Positions 16,830 through 27,001 are shown, counted from the stretch's first letter. The stretch is DNA of 64,000 bases from [Lactobacillus] rogosae (GCA_900112995.1 FONU01000010.1:1-64000), one strand, 5' to 3'. The notes: generated by a model from the letters alone, not told the origin. Made by a program: numbers and translations.

Positions 16830-19303
16830 TACTGCTCATCTCCTTTCTCTGTATTATCATATGTAACCTGTCCCTGACGTCCTGGAATTACTGAATCAAC
16901 TGATACCTTCATCTGTCCCTGGAATGTTCCCTGTATGTCAGCATCAATCTCACCCTGTACATAACCTTTGACGTGTCCTGTAACTCTTACCCTGCCGGCA
17001 ACTTCTTTCTGTGGTCTTGCAATATTCATTGTAAGAGCTGTCTTTTCAATAATTATATCTCCAAGTAAAAGTATCTGTGGAAGCACGAATAATACAAGGA
17101 TAATTGATATTAATGTACCTCGTCCAAGTGCAACACCTATTGAAGCAACTGTCGCATCAGAGGCAATCTCACCTATAAGGAAGCCTGCACAAGTAAGAAT
17201 TGAACCTGATGTAAATATTGTTGGGAATGACTGGTTAAGTGTCTCAATCATTGCATCTTTAAGCTGCATTTCCTTCTTTAACTGCAAATACCTGTTAGAT
17301 ATAACAATCGCATAATCGATTGTAGCACCCATCTGTATTGCTGATACAATCAGGTATGCAATAAAGAATACTGTCTGTCCCTGTAATGCCGGTACAGCAA
17401 AGTTAACCCATATACTTCCCTGAATAGTAAGAACAAGAAGCACTGGAAGTCCTGCTGACTGGAATGTAAAGAACAGAATTATCATAACAAAAAGTGCAGT
17501 AAGTACGCTTATAATAATATTATCTGATGCAAATGATGACTCAAGATCGTGGTCACTTGTAGAATTACCAACAAGGACTACATTATCTGTGCCATAATAC
17601 TGAGCTGCAATACCACGGATTTCTTCCAATGCATCATATGTTTCCTGACCTTCTACCGGAAGTGAAAGGTTAAGCACAAATCTTGAATAACCGCTTCCCT
17701 GAAGCTGTAGCTGGGCATCGTGAAGCGTATCATATAATGTATTAAGCTTATCGTCCAGCTCACTATCTAATGTTACATAACCTTCCCTATACTGGTCATA
17801 AAGGAATAAGAACATATCAATAATAGGAACCTCATAATCATTAACTCCTGTAAATACAGGACCATACTGCTCATGATTATAAGCATATGCCATATAAAGC
17901 ACATCAACTACTTCCCTGTCTATATCAATCAATTCAGCAAATTGTCTAGGATTTAACTTATCCGTAAGCACATAATCATCATTAATTGACACATTTGCAA
18001 GACCAAGTGTTGATGTAACATAGCTTAGATTATCTAATTTGCCTAACACTCTCTTCTCTGACTCATAATCGCCCTTTGGCACCATAACAACTAACTGGTT
18101 GCTCTTGCCAAATGTATCCTCTATTCTTTCTTCTGCTATCTTAGCATTACTCTTTTTCGCACTCACAATTGAGCTTGTATCATAAATATACTGGCAGTTA
18201 TTTGAAAATATAGCTGCTGCTATAAGAAATACTATAAATAAAGGTGGAATTATATATTTGGTCTTATTAGCAAATTTACCAACAATTGTAATCTTTGGCA
18301 CATAACATTTGTGATGTGTATTATCAATTCCCTTGGCAAATATAAGCAGCACTCCCGGCATAAGAAAGAATACTGATATAAGACTTATAATAATGGCCTT
18401 AACCAATATAATACCCATATCATAACCAAGCCTGAACTGCATAAACATCATTGCAACCATACCTGATACAGTTGTAAGTGATGATGAACTAATCTCTGGA
18501 ATAGCCTTTGAGAGTGCAACCTTTACCGCTTCTTCTGCATTAAGCGTTTCGTGCTCCTCCATAAATCTGTCGCAGAGAATAATCGCATAGTCAATAGCCA
18601 GTGCAAGCTGTAACACTACTGCTATCGAGTTGGTGATAGACGAAATAGTACCGAACCAGTAATTAGTTCCCATATTAAGAATTGCCGCAACACCAAATGT
18701 TATGAGTAATACTGGAATTTGCAGATATGCCTTTGTTGAAAGCATTAACACAACTACTATAATAATTACTGCCAGTACAAGAATAATGTTCATATCCTTT
18801 GACAGTGATTCCGCACTATCTTCTTCCGAACCAACCTCCGTTGAAACATATACGTCATAATCTGATAACGTATCCTTGACATCATTCAATGCCTGTTTGC
18901 TTATATCCTCATCTTCCGTTCCATCAAATGTAATATCAAACAAAGCATCTGTACCTTTATAATGGTCTGATGAGTCATCAAATGTTACCTGCTTAACTCC
19001 ATCAATGTCCTCAAGTTCGCTTACAAGCTCGTCTGCCTGATTATAGGTGACATTGGTAAGCATAACCTTAGCACTGCCATATGTAACAAACTGTTCGTCC
19101 ATAATAGACAATCCCTGTCTTGTCTCACTATCGGCTGGCAGGTATGATGTAATATCCTGATTGACCTGTACTTTATTGATAGATAACACACTATAAATAA
19201 TCGCAAGAATAAAAAGAATTTCTATTGCTTTACGTTTATTCACAATAAATGTGGCTGCCGTAAGCCAAAAATTACCCTTTTGCTTTTCTTCTTTTTCCTT
19301 CAT
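16829..19303 (-). CDS. MMPL/RND-family transporter
   Basis: This is an 824-residue transporter of the MMPL (hydrophobe exporter) family. It has two halves, each with a first helix (near 29 and 355), a large extracellular domain and five further helices (about 170-330 and 590-760). Typical segments are ALAIDYAIILCDRFMEEHE in the first half and MGATIDYAIVISNRYLQLK in the second, carrying the Asp-Tyr pair linked to proton coupling. The C-terminus has an unusual hydrophilic tail of about 70 residues. The gene overlaps the GLUG surface-protein gene by one codon and is divergent from a TetR regulator. It probably exports a lipid or other amphiphile, or helps assemble the surface protein. Confidence 0.88.
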   Translation of the reverse strand: MKEKEEKQKGNFWLTAATFIVNKRKAIEILFILAIIYSVLSINKVQVNQDITSYLPADSETRQGLSIMDEQFVTYGSAKVMLTNVTYNQADELVSELEDIDGVKQVTFDDSSDHYKGTDALFDITFDGTEDEDISKQALNDVKDTLSDYDVYVSTEVGSEEDSAESLSKDMNIILVLAVIIIVVVLMLSTKAYLQIPVLLITFGVAAILNMGTNYWFGTISSITNSIAVVLQLALAIDYAIILCDRFMEEHETLNAEEAVKVALSKAIPEISSSSLTTVSGMVAMMFMQFRLGYDMGIILVKAIIISLISVFFLMPGVLLIFAKGIDNTHHKCYVPKITIVGKFANKTKYIIPPLFIVFLIAAAIFSNNCQYIYDTSSIVSAKKSNAKIAEERIEDTFGKSNQLVVMVPKGDYESEKRVLGKLDNLSYVTSTLGLANVSINDDYVLTDKLNPRQFAELIDIDREVVDVLYMAYAYNHEQYGPVFTGVNDYEVPIIDMFLFLYDQYREGYVTLDSELDDKLNTLYDTLHDAQLQLQGSGYSRFVLNLSLPVEGQETYDALEEIRGIAAQYYGTDNVVLVGNSTSDHDLESSFASDNIIISVLTALFVMIILFFTFQSAGLPVLLVLTIQGSIWVNFAVPALQGQTVFFIAYLIVSAIQMGATIDYAIVISNRYLQLKKEMQLKDAMIETLNQSFPTIFTSGSILTCAGFLIGEIASDATVASIGVALGRGTLISIILVLFVLPQILLLGDIIIEKTALTMNIARPQKEVAGRVRVTGHVKGYVQGEIDADIQGTFQGQMKVSVDSVIPGRQGQVTYDNTEKGDEQ

Positions 19304-19424
19304 AAATTCTTCTGTACATATAATTCACTAAATATCCTAATAATCTTCAATAAACTTTAATTATTAATCAGTTTCTTAAATGTACCGTCCTTTCTTCATT
19401 TTGCTTATTGTGTTTATAAACATA

Positions 19425-19530
19425 GTGTTGATTATTTTTATAGAATAATTATAATTATCATATAATATTTGCTCAATAATCAGTTTTGCACAAAGTGTTG
19501 ATTAATAGACATTGTGTTGATATATGTCAA
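19425..19530. promoter_or_regulatory. Repeated GTGTTGAT motifs in the MMPL/TetR intergenic region
   Basis: GTGTTGATTA occurs at 19425-19434 and 19495-19504, and GTGTTGATAT at 19514-19523. The last copy overlaps the inverted repeat TTGA-N6-TCAA (19517-19530). The 259-base region separates the divergent TetR and MMPL genes, so these are candidate TetR operators for both. A defined promoter is not obvious. Confidence 0.45.
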
Positions 19531-19562
19531 TTAATTAAGAAAGATTTAAGAAAGGGTAATAT

Positions 19563-20138
19563 ATGGAAAATAATATAGACAGACGTGTAATGAGAACTAA
19601 AACACTGCTTATTCACAGCCTTTCCACTCTGATGAAACAAAAAAACATCAAAGACATAACTGTAAAGGAATTATGTGAACTGGCAGATATTAACAGGGGC
19701 ACGTTTTATCTGCATTACAAAGATATATACGATATGCTCGCCTCTATAGAACAGGAGCTTAGCGACAAGTTCATACAGATATTTCAAAAATATAATGCCA
19801 GGAATACAAAGGATTTTCCTTATCCTTTATTCTTAGATATATTTGAATTTGTAAGCGATAATGCCGAACTTTTCCGCGTGCTTATAGGTCCTAATGGTGA
19901 CATTTCATTTATTATGAAAATACACCAGCTTTATAATATGTACTGCATACAGACCGAAATCAGTAAATTATCGCCTGAACTTTCAATTAACTGTAAATAT
20001 TACGGTAATTTTATACTTTACGGCTGTGTCGGTCTTATCGAACAGTGGCTCTCAAGCGATAATCCTGAGTCCCCACGCGAAATGGCTAAGCTTGTAACCA
20101 AGCTTGTATCAACTGGAGTTTTATCTTTAATAAAATAA
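19563..20138 (+). CDS. TetR/AcrR-family regulator
   Basis: This 191-residue regulator has an N-terminal TetR helix-turn-helix: KDITVKELCELADINRGTFYLHYKDIYDML (residues about 30-60, shown in parts) is a textbook recognition helix with the GTFYLHYKD signature. The C-terminal domain (about 75-190) is helical and would bind the effector; YGCVGLIEQWLSS resembles the group often annotated as TetR C-terminal domain of DhaS-like regulators. The start ATG follows GAAAGGGTAATAT. It is divergent from the MMPL-GLUG operon, which it probably represses, and is followed by a strong terminator. Confidence 0.9.
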   Translation: MENNIDRRVMRTKTLLIHSLSTLMKQKNIKDITVKELCELADINRGTFYLHYKDIYDMLASIEQELSDKFIQIFQKYNARNTKDFPYPLFLDIFEFVSDNAELFRVLIGPNGDISFIMKIHQLYNMYCIQTEISKLSPELSINCKYYGNFILYGCVGLIEQWLSSDNPESPREMAKLVTKLVSTGVLSLIK

Positions 20139-20144
20139 ATACTT

Positions 20145-20180
20145 AAAAGGTCTTCTTCTGTAATCAGAAAAAGACCTTTT
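20145..20180. terminator. Bidirectional terminator
   Basis: AAAAGGTCTT (20145-20154) pairs with AAGACCTTTT (20171-20180), and the inner arms TTCTG and CAGAA pair as well, leaving a 4-base loop. Both strands end in T residues. It separates the converging TetR gene (plus) and reductase gene (minus). Confidence 0.85.
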
Positions 20181-20223
20181 ATTCTTAGTACTCACGAATT
20201 CTTCTTTTCTTTCTCAGTCATAA

Positions 20224-21186
20224 CTATTTCGCCCACGTAAGCTCTTCATTATCACTATTGTAATTAAATCTGCCATCGTTCTTTTCTTCAATAGCTTTTA
20301 TCATATGATAAGTGTACTCATTATATGGTGTAGGAATTCCAAGCTCTTTTCCCATTCTCATTAATGCACCTGAAAACATATCTATCTCCGTATGTCTTTT
20401 GGCATCGATATCCTGCAATGTTGAATATCTCGCTGTTGGAAGGACTGCACTGCCCCTGCCGGAAGAACCCTCAACAATGCTTATGTCAATTCCTTTTGCT
20501 GCTGCAACTGCCTCAAGCTCCTTACGAAGACCTTCACTGATTGCCTTCATATGAACACTATCCCTGTAACATCCAACACCTGCCCCAAGAATAGCCTGCG
20601 GAAGATTATTGCACACATTAAGTCGGAACTTACACCATATCTCCTCTTTAATATGCTTTGTTACCCGAAAATGTATATTACCTCTTTCAAACAGTTCCTT
20701 AACCATACGTACTCTTTCACTGTCAAATGGTGCGTTAAGCTCTCCATATATAATTCCAAGAGTTGTGTCTGGATTAAATACATAACCCTGTCCTTCTTTA
20801 TGTGATGAAGCTACCTTGATAAGTGAATACAGCATATGTGAAGAACCTATCTTACCAGCAATAATCTCCTCACTGTCCACGCCATTCATAAGGCTCATAA
20901 CTGTAGTATTATCACCAGTTGCAGCTTTTATATCATCAAGTGCCGCTGGAAGTGCTCCGTATTTTAATGATACTATCAATAAATCAACACCTTTGGCTTC
21001 GTCAGGTGTCCATACTTCTGGACGGTATACATTACCATTAATCTTACAGCCATCAGCCTTAAGCTTTTGATTTCTCTCACCTGAGGCTATAACTCCAAGC
21101 TTTATATCCTTAACATCTGAAAGTCCCCATATAACATAAGAACCTACCGCACCTGCACCTATAATTCCAACTGACTTAATTGACAT
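20224..21186 (-). CDS. Ketopantoate reductase family oxidoreductase (PanE/ApbA type)
   Basis: This is an NADPH-dependent 2-oxoacid reductase-like enzyme of 320 residues from the ATG at 21184-21186; the longer reading from TTG at 21195 begins inside the AGGAGTTGG ribosome binding region. The N-terminal Rossmann fold starts with VGIIGAGAVGSYV (GxGxxG). The conserved lysine region KHIKEEIWCKFRLNVCNN is where PanE places its catalytic lysine, and the C-terminal domain contains TEIDMFSGALMRMGKELGIPTPYN. If it is PanE it makes pantoate for coenzyme A. No other pantothenate gene is nearby, and many family members have other or unknown substrates, so I leave the symbol blank. Confidence 0.8.
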   Translation of the reverse strand: MSIKSVGIIGAGAVGSYVIWGLSDVKDIKLGVIASGERNQKLKADGCKINGNVYRPEVWTPDEAKGVDLLIVSLKYGALPAALDDIKAATGDNTTVMSLMNGVDSEEIIAGKIGSSHMLYSLIKVASSHKEGQGYVFNPDTTLGIIYGELNAPFDSERVRMVKELFERGNIHFRVTKHIKEEIWCKFRLNVCNNLPQAILGAGVGCYRDSVHMKAISEGLRKELEAVAAAKGIDISIVEGSSGRGSAVLPTARYSTLQDIDAKRHTEIDMFSGALMRMGKELGIPTPYNEYTYHMIKAIEEKNDGRFNYNSDNEELTWAK

Positions 21187-21206
21187 AACAACCAACTCCT
21201 GCTTTA

Positions 21207-23318
21207 TTACTCACTATAATTCTTATTTACATAGTCTTTAATCTCATTGCTGTCCTCTGGCATTCTACAGCCGACAATATAATTACCCTCATCATTAGAA
21301 CATCTTATTATACAGCCCTGTATTTCTTTGTCTTTAATAACATCGAAATTATCAATCTCGATAACAATATTCTTACCCTTCATATTTTCAAACGATGAGT
21401 CATTAACTGAAAAAGCAAAACCATTAGCACTAATATTAACCATGTGTCCATAATATGTTATATCTGTACCATCAACGCTTATTGTACACTTATTGTCAAG
21501 TGGCATTCTTGGATACTTTCTTCTGTTATATACCTGTGGGTTAGTATCAATAGTAAGCTTGAACTGTCCCTTTTCTCCTGCCTTGACATTATGTATTGCT
21601 ATACCATTCCAGCAATATAATACATTATCTACAACAGCGTTAAATGAACACTTAAGATTTCTTCTCTTATCATCAAATGCTGCTCTGTTATTAATATTTA
21701 TGTATACATTATTGTCTTTTCTGTCAACAACTTCACCTGTGTATTCTTCCTTGGCATTAGTCTGGTCTTCAATAACCATTCTGAACTTCATACCGCTCTT
21801 TATATCGGAAACATTCATAAATCCACCGATACCAAGTTCTTCCATAAGTTCGCCGACAACAGACTCAATATCCGTTGCACTCTTGGCACTTGCTTCATAT
21901 TTGCTAAGCATCGTCTTAGTTGTCTGTTCTGCATTATTAATGCTCTCTGTCATTATCTGCATTATTTCGCCAACCTGATTCATATTAGCAGTAAGTGTCT
22001 CATTAGAATTCTCAACCTGCTTAACTGCACTGTCAACAACCTTTATATTATCACCAAGGCTTGTTGCATCACTCGTTATATCTGATACTGACTTATTAAC
22101 TGTTGATACCTTCTCAATGTTAAGCTGTATAAGTTCAACTGTTTCTGTAATTGATTGAAGCATTTCATCTGATGTAGCCTCAAGATGTGAAAGTGCTTCC
22201 ATAATACTGTTAGAAGAGTCTTGAGTTCCACTGCTTAAGCTTCTTATCTGGTCAGCAACAACAGCAAAGCCCTTTCCTGCTTCTCCTGCTCTTGCCGCCT
22301 CTATTGAAGCATTAAGTGCAAGAAGATTAGTCTGTGAAGTAATTCCTTCAATAGTACTTGTCTCCTGCTTAACATTTTCAAATTCCTTCTTAAATGTTTC
22401 AAGAATAGTCTCAATCTTGCTTGATAATGCTGACATTCTGTTAGTAATTTCAACAACCTCTGTAAGCTCATCAGCACTTAAGTCAGCATGTTCAACTGAC
22501 TTCTCAATAAGCTTTGAGAATTCCTCCATAAGATCTGATACATCTTTCACCTGAGTATCAATAACCTTAGTCATCTCTATTGATGAAACTGTCTTATCAT
22601 TAAGGATACCATTGTTCTTTGCAAGTGTTCCCATATCCTTAACTACATTGTTAGCACCCTGTTTATTCTCATCTGCAAGTTCTCTTACAACTGTAACACC
22701 ATCAACAATTGAATTACTTGCATCTTTAACCTGCTCAACTGTCTGTACAACCTGTGCCAGCTCCGATTCAATCGACCCCGTCAGTGCACCATCTGACTCA
22801 ACCAGATGTCTTATCGCCATATTAGTACAAGCAAAACAACATAATACAATCGCAAACTGAAGTGCACACTCCTCACTTGCAACAAAATCCATCATTCCCT
22901 TAGCCACACCTTTGTAAATATTACTGCTGATTAATACAAACAATGTAAACCACATAATCATCTTTATAAACTTAGGATCTTTGTACAATATAAGAATTGA
23001 TAATAATGGAAGAATAAATATATAAGAAATCTTATCGAGTGCTGTCCATGCTATAACAGCGTAGAATAAAAGATAACATATACCTAATACCCATTTGTAC
23101 TCTTTAGCTGCCTTACCCTTAATCATAGATACTATATATCCTGTTATGTAAGTAACCCAGCCTACTACTGTAAATGCTATAAAATATCCCCTTGCAATTT
23201 CCCCATTCTTTGTCTTGATACCATAATATATGGTCGCAATAAAAATAAGAGCAAGCCAGGTTATACCTGCTCTTTTGTTGGCTTTCGCCCTGAAAAATGA
23301 TTCATCATACTCCTGCAT
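21207..23318 (-). CDS. Methyl-accepting chemotaxis protein fused to a PilZ domain
   Basis: This is a 703-residue chemoreceptor from the ATG at 23316-23318 (an ATG two codons earlier is too close to the AAAGGAC box). Five or six membrane helices fill about 20-170. A long cytoplasmic helical signalling domain follows, with the conserved tip [20 protein letters not shown] in the middle. After about residue 500 come a YcgR-N-like beta domain (around [20 protein letters not shown]) and a PilZ domain with RRKYPR (about residue 600) and NISANG (about 630), the two c-di-GMP-binding motifs. There is no extracellular sensor domain. It may link second-messenger levels directly to the flagellar motor. 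It follows the reductase gene by 20 bases. Confidence 0.9.
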   Translation of the reverse strand: MQEYDESFFRAKANKRAGITWLALIFIATIYYGIKTKNGEIARGYFIAFTVVGWVTYITGYIVSMIKGKAAKEYKWVLGICYLLFYAVIAWTALDKISYIFILPLLSILILYKDPKFIKMIMWFTLFVLISSNIYKGVAKGMMDFVASEECALQFAIVLCCFACTNMAIRHLVESDGALTGSIESELAQVVQTVEQVKDASNSIVDGVTVVRELADENKQGANNVVKDMGTLAKNNGILNDKTVSSIEMTKVIDTQVKDVSDLMEEFSKLIEKSVEHADLSADELTEVVEITNRMSALSSKIETILETFKKEFENVKQETSTIEGITSQTNLLALNASIEAARAGEAGKGFAVVADQIRSLSSGTQDSSNSIMEALSHLEATSDEMLQSITETVELIQLNIEKVSTVNKSVSDITSDATSLGDNIKVVDSAVKQVENSNETLTANMNQVGEIMQIMTESINNAEQTTKTMLSKYEASAKSATDIESVVGELMEELGIGGFMNVSDIKSGMKFRMVIEDQTNAKEEYTGEVVDRKDNNVYININNRAAFDDKRRNLKCSFNAVVDNVLYCWNGIAIHNVKAGEKGQFKLTIDTNPQVYNRRKYPRMPLDNKCTISVDGTDITYYGHMVNISANGFAFSVNDSSFENMKGKNIVIEIDNFDVIKDKEIQGCIIRCSNDEGNYIVGCRMPEDSNEIKDYVNKNYSE

Positions 23319-23469
23319 ATGCATTGTCCTTTCACTGATGTTAGTTTATCATTGATTTCTATATTCTATTGTCGTCACAAATACTTAAATGATGTTTTTA
23401 TAATACCACATTTTTATCTATATTCATAGTACATTATTGCTTTCACAATTTATATTTTATAATTAGTTG

Positions 23470-23499
23470 TTGACAGACAATTTGTCCATATACTATTAT
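23470..23499 (+). promoter_or_regulatory. Promoter of the manganese-riboswitch transcript
   Basis: A consensus -35 TTGACA (23470-23475) is followed by an 18-base spacer and a -10 TATTAT (23494-23499). Transcription would begin near 23505, exactly where the riboswitch sequence AAAGGGAGTAG starts. Confidence 0.7.
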
Positions 23500-23504
23500 A
23501 TTAA

Positions 23505-23630
23505 CAAAGGGAGTAGTTAGCATCTTTAGATGTAATAATAATCGTCATCACGCTGCAAGGCCGGTTATTATTAGTGAGTAACGAGACTTTTATCAATCAT
23601 TTTTTTGATGTGGTAAAAGGCTTTTTTTGT
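23505..23630 (+). ncRNA. yybP-ykoY (manganese) riboswitch with terminator
   Basis: The leader contains the ordered landmarks of the yybP-ykoY class: AAAGGGAGTAG at 23506-23516, CGTCATCACG at 23543-23552, GCAAGGCCGG at 23555-23564 and GTGAG...CGAGACTTTT at 23574-23591. The opening AAAGG can pair with the closing CTTTT to form P1. Downstream, GACTTTTATCA pairs with TGTGGTAAAAGGC and is followed by TTTTTTT (about 23585-23629), an intrinsic terminator that shares the ACTTTTA strand with P1. Known members bind Mn2+ and switch transcription on; the overlap seen here fits that logic. The controlled gene is the antiporter at 23676. Confidence 0.85.
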
Positions 23631-23675
23631 ATAAAGATTAATAAATGTTTCTTTTGCCGCAGGAAAGGACTTAAT

Positions 23676-24593
23676 ATGGAATATTTATTACTACTCATTG
23701 GATTCGTGCTGTTAATCAAAGGAGCTGACTTTTTCGTAGATGGTAGCTCGTCACTTGCAAGAATTATGAAGGTACCAAGCGTTATTATAGGACTGACGAT
23801 TGTTGCTATGGGAACAAGTGCCCCGGAAGCTTCTGTAAGTGTTAATGCCGCACTCGCTGGAAGCAACGATATTGCAATAAGCAATGTTATAGGTTCTAAC
23901 CTTTTTAATGGTCTTGTCGTTGTCGGTGTATGTGCATTTATGGCTGGATTTAAGACTAATCCTGAGATTTTAAAAAGAGATATGCCACTTAACATTATTG
24001 TAACAGCAATTCTTTGCATTATGCTTCTTGACAGACATATTAACCATATTGAGGGAATAATCTTACTCATCAGTATGGCTGTATACATTGCAGTTATGGT
24101 TATATCAGCACTTAAAAACCGTGAAACTGCTGATGAATGTAAAATACTTTCTCTGCCTAAGAGTCTTATATTTATCATAGGCGGACTTATTGCTGTAATA
24201 TTTGGTGGAACACTTGTTGTTGATAATGCCTGTCTTATCGCTAAAGATTTCGGTGTCAGTGAGAATTTTATAGGACTTACAATAATCGCTATTGGTACAT
24301 CACTTCCTGAACTTGTTACCTCTATCACAGCGACACGAAAAGGCGACAGCGGACTTGCACTCGGTAATGCCATAGGCTCTAACCTTTTTAATATACTATT
24401 CATATTAGGAATGTCTGCAACAATCTGCCCGCTGAATGTATTATCAGAGTCAATTATCGACTGTATAATACTTCTTGTGTCAGCAGTCATTCTTTATGTA
24501 TTTGCAAGAACCAAAAAGACTATGAACAGATGGGAGGGAATTGTATGCGTGTTTCTATATGTAGGATACACGGCATATCTTTTAATAAGATAA
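23676..24593 (+). CDS. CaCA-family cation antiporter under manganese riboswitch control
   Basis: This is a sodium/calcium-exchanger-like membrane protein of 305 residues with about ten helices. The start is the ATG at 23676 behind AGGAAAGGA; an ORF reading from 23574 would translate the riboswitch. The two inverted alpha repeats are clear: GTSAPEASVSVNAAL with VIGSNLFNGL near residues 40-75, and GTSLPELVTSITATRKG with AIGSNLFNILF near 210-245. By family it would expel a divalent cation in exchange for Na+ or H+. The yybP-ykoY leader suggests the relevant ion is manganese. The gene stands alone and converges on a LysR gene 16 bases downstream. Confidence 0.88.
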   Translation: MEYLLLLIGFVLLIKGADFFVDGSSSLARIMKVPSVIIGLTIVAMGTSAPEASVSVNAALAGSNDIAISNVIGSNLFNGLVVVGVCAFMAGFKTNPEILKRDMPLNIIVTAILCIMLLDRHINHIEGIILLISMAVYIAVMVISALKNRETADECKILSLPKSLIFIIGGLIAVIFGGTLVVDNACLIAKDFGVSENFIGLTIIAIGTSLPELVTSITATRKGDSGLALGNAIGSNLFNILFILGMSATICPLNVLSESIIDCIILLVSAVILYVFARTKKTMNRWEGIVCVFLYVGYTAYLLIR

Positions 24594-24609
24594 TACCTGT
24601 CATTATCTC

Positions 24610-25497
24610 CTACTCTTCCATAATCATCTTTTTTAATTCTTTTGCCGCTGAATTTAAAGGATGCTGGTAATCATATACCATACACACATTTCTTTCAGGA
24701 ATCGTTTCTTTTAACGATATCTTTACAATTTCACGCTTGCTAAGGGCTTCCTGTGCCATAAGTTCAGGCACGAAGCCCAGACCAAGCTCATTTTTCACAA
24801 GTGGGAGTATCTGGTCTGTTGTAGCTACCTCAGTATCTGGCAGTAATTCAATTCCATTTTTATAGAATAATTCATTATAGAACTGAAATGTCATTGTTTC
24901 CCTGCCAAGACATATCAAAGGATAATTCTTTAACTCATTTAATGATAATTCCTGACTTCCCAATGCAGTAAACGTAGTACCTCCTACAAGAATTTCTTTA
25001 AATGTCTTTAACATTATCTGCTTAAGAGGTGCTTCTACATTGACAGGTGAAGATGCAACAGCGAAATCTATAATTCCCGATCTTACAGCTTCTATTGCCT
25101 GCGGTGTCGAATGGTTATATATTTTAAGACGTATTCCCGGATATTTAATATGGAACTTTTTAAGCTTATCTAACAAGAATATATTAAGTGCTGTCTCACT
25201 TGCACCAATTGATACGCTTCCTGTTGTAAGGCTTGAGCTGTCAGATAATTCTTCCTCTGCTTCTAATAACTGGCTCATCGCAACGGATACGTGTGTATAC
25301 AACTTCTCACCCTCAGGAGTAAGCTGAATTCCCCTGTTATTTCTTATAAATAACGAACAGCCAAGCTGCTGTTCAAGACAATTCATAGCCCTTGTTATAT
25401 TCGGCTGGCTGTTACCTAATGCGTGTGCAGCTTTAGTAAAGTTACTGTATTTGGCTACATAATAAAATATCTTATAATATTCGTAATTAACATTCAT
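24610..25497 (-). CDS. LysR-family transcriptional regulator, divergent from purA
   Basis: This regulator has 295 residues from the ATG at 25495-25497; an upstream GTG at 25515 overlaps the GAAAGGG box that serves the ATG. The N-terminal winged helix YVAKYSNFTKAAHALGNSQP is typical of LysR proteins, and the effector domain runs from about 90 to 290. It is divergent from the purA-pyrB-pyrI operon across a 200-base region, and LysR proteins commonly control the divergent gene. A purine, pyrimidine or aspartate signal is therefore possible, but nothing in its own sequence identifies the ligand. Confidence 0.88.
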   Translation of the reverse strand: MNVNYEYYKIFYYVAKYSNFTKAAHALGNSQPNITRAMNCLEQQLGCSLFIRNNRGIQLTPEGEKLYTHVSVAMSQLLEAEEELSDSSSLTTGSVSIGASETALNIFLLDKLKKFHIKYPGIRLKIYNHSTPQAIEAVRSGIIDFAVASSPVNVEAPLKQIMLKTFKEILVGGTTFTALGSQELSLNELKNYPLICLGRETMTFQFYNELFYKNGIELLPDTEVATTDQILPLVKNELGLGFVPELMAQEALSKREIVKISLKETIPERNVCMVYDYQHPLNSAAKELKKMIMEE

Positions 25498-25607
25498 ATA
25501 ATCTGACCCTTTCACTAGCTATAAGTATCACAGTTATATCAAATAATAATCAAAACCATATCAATTATACTTTTTACTTATCATTGTTTCAATAGTATAC
25601 TCCTTAC

Positions 25608-25663
25608 TTGGTAATAAAAGCAACTAAAATTTATTATCATTATTAAAAGTTACATTTTACCAA
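25608..25663. promoter_or_regulatory. Inverted repeat in the LysR-purA intergenic region
   Basis: TTGGTAA (25608-25614) and TTACCAA (25657-25663) are exact complements 42 bases apart, in an AT-rich region. A possible -10 for purA, TATACT, lies at 25672-25677. The pair could be two half-sites for the divergent LysR protein. Support is limited to symmetry and position. Confidence 0.3.
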
Positions 25664-25699
25664 CTACAACCTATACTATATTTTAAAGGAGATGCTTAT

Positions 25700-27001
25700 A
25701 TGCTTACTGCTGTAACAGGAATTAACTGGGGTGATGAAGGCAAAGGCCGCGTAATTGACTTGTTAGCTGAGCAGGCTGATATTGTTGTCCGTTATCAGGG
25801 CGGTAATAACGCCGGTCACACTGTAGTCACTGATAAAGGGAAATTCGTTCTTAATCTTCTTCCATCTGGAATACTTCACCCTGATGTTGTATGTGTTCTC
25901 GGTGATGGAATGGTAATTGACCTTGAACATCTTTCAAATGAAGCTGAACAAATCAAAGAAAAAGGAATATCTGTAACTCCTGATAATCTGAAGCTTTCAA
26001 AACATGCCACTATATCTATGCCTTGGCACAAGGTTCAAGATGAACTTGAAGAAAACCGGTTATCTGCAACAGGCAGTGCATTTGGTTCTACACGCAGGGG
26101 CATTGCTTATGCCTATAGCGATAAATACCGCAAGAAGACACTTCGTCTTGCCGACCTTCTTCATCTTGATAATGAAAATGTTAAAGCAAGGCTTAAAACC
26201 ATATTAGATGCAAAAAATCTTGAACTTGCCGGCTGTTATCATCAGGAACCAATGTCATATCCTGCTCTCTTATCGTGGTGTGAAAAACAAGCAGATATAT
26301 TCAGGGATTATATATGTGATACAGGCATTTTCTTAAATAATGCCTTAGCTGATAATAAAAAAGTAGTTCTTGAAGCCCAGTTAGGCGCTATGAGGGATAT
26401 TGATTATGGTATATTCCCCTACACTTCAAGCTCATCTACAATAGCTGCCTATGGCCCTTTAGGTGCTGGCATACCATATGCCCCACTTAACCACATTGTC
26501 GGTGTCTTAAAAGCTTATTCAACCTGTGTAGGTGCTGGTCCATTTGTTGCAGAAAATGCAATGTCTGAAGAATGGCAGAAGCTCCTTCGTAAATACGGCG
26601 GCGAATATGGTGCTGCTACAGGACGACCAAGGCGTGTCGGACCATTTGATGCTGTTGCCAGTGCTTACGGCCTTAAATGCCAGAATTCAGATTTAATAGC
26701 ATTAACCAAATTAGATATCTTAAGCTATATGAGAGAAATCCCTATTATAACAGGTTATAAATATAAAAATACTGTCGTAACAGAATTTGACCCGACAGAC
26801 AATATAGATATGTACAAGCCTGTTGTTGAACTTATGCCAGGCTGGCTTACAGACATATCAAAATACCGCACATATGATGAACTTCCTGATAATGCAAGAA
26901 ATTATATTGAAAAGCTTGAAAAGCTGCTTAATCACGAAATCCAGTTCATATCTGTCGGGGCAGAGAGAAACCAATATTTAACAAAGGGAGAATGGCTATG
27001 A
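25700..27001 (+). CDS. purA: Adenylosuccinate synthase
   Basis: This enzyme joins aspartate to IMP using GTP, the first committed step to AMP. It has 433 residues, the family's usual length. The N-terminal GTP-binding segment [18 protein letters not shown] and the catalytic His in [10 protein letters not shown] are present. [14 protein letters not shown] and [14 protein letters not shown] are further diagnostic blocks. The start ATG has an AAAGGAGATGC box. The stop overlaps the pyrB start as ATGA, coupling AMP synthesis to pyrimidine synthesis. The gene is divergent from a LysR regulator. Confidence 0.97.
   Translation: MLTAVTGINWGDEGKGRVIDLLAEQADIVVRYQGGNNAGHTVVTDKGKFVLNLLPSGILHPDVVCVLGDGMVIDLEHLSNEAEQIKEKGISVTPDNLKLSKHATISMPWHKVQDELEENRLSATGSAFGSTRRGIAYAYSDKYRKKTLRLADLLHLDNENVKARLKTILDAKNLELAGCYHQEPMSYPALLSWCEKQADIFRDYICDTGIFLNNALADNKKVVLEAQLGAMRDIDYGIFPYTSSSSTIAAYGPLGAGIPYAPLNHIVGVLKAYSTCVGAGPFVAENAMSEEWQKLLRKYGGEYGAATGRPRRVGPFDAVASAYGLKCQNSDLIALTKLDILSYMREIPIITGYKYKNTVVTEFDPTDNIDMYKPVVELMPGWLTDISKYRTYDELPDNARNYIEKLEKLLNHEIQFISVGAERNQYLTKGEWL

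Noticed and set aside
23597-24490. A 297-codon open frame on the minus strand, opposite the CaCA antiporter
   Set aside because: It mirrors a gene with clear CaCA motifs, has no ribosome binding site or family resemblance, and is explained by codon bias of the true gene.
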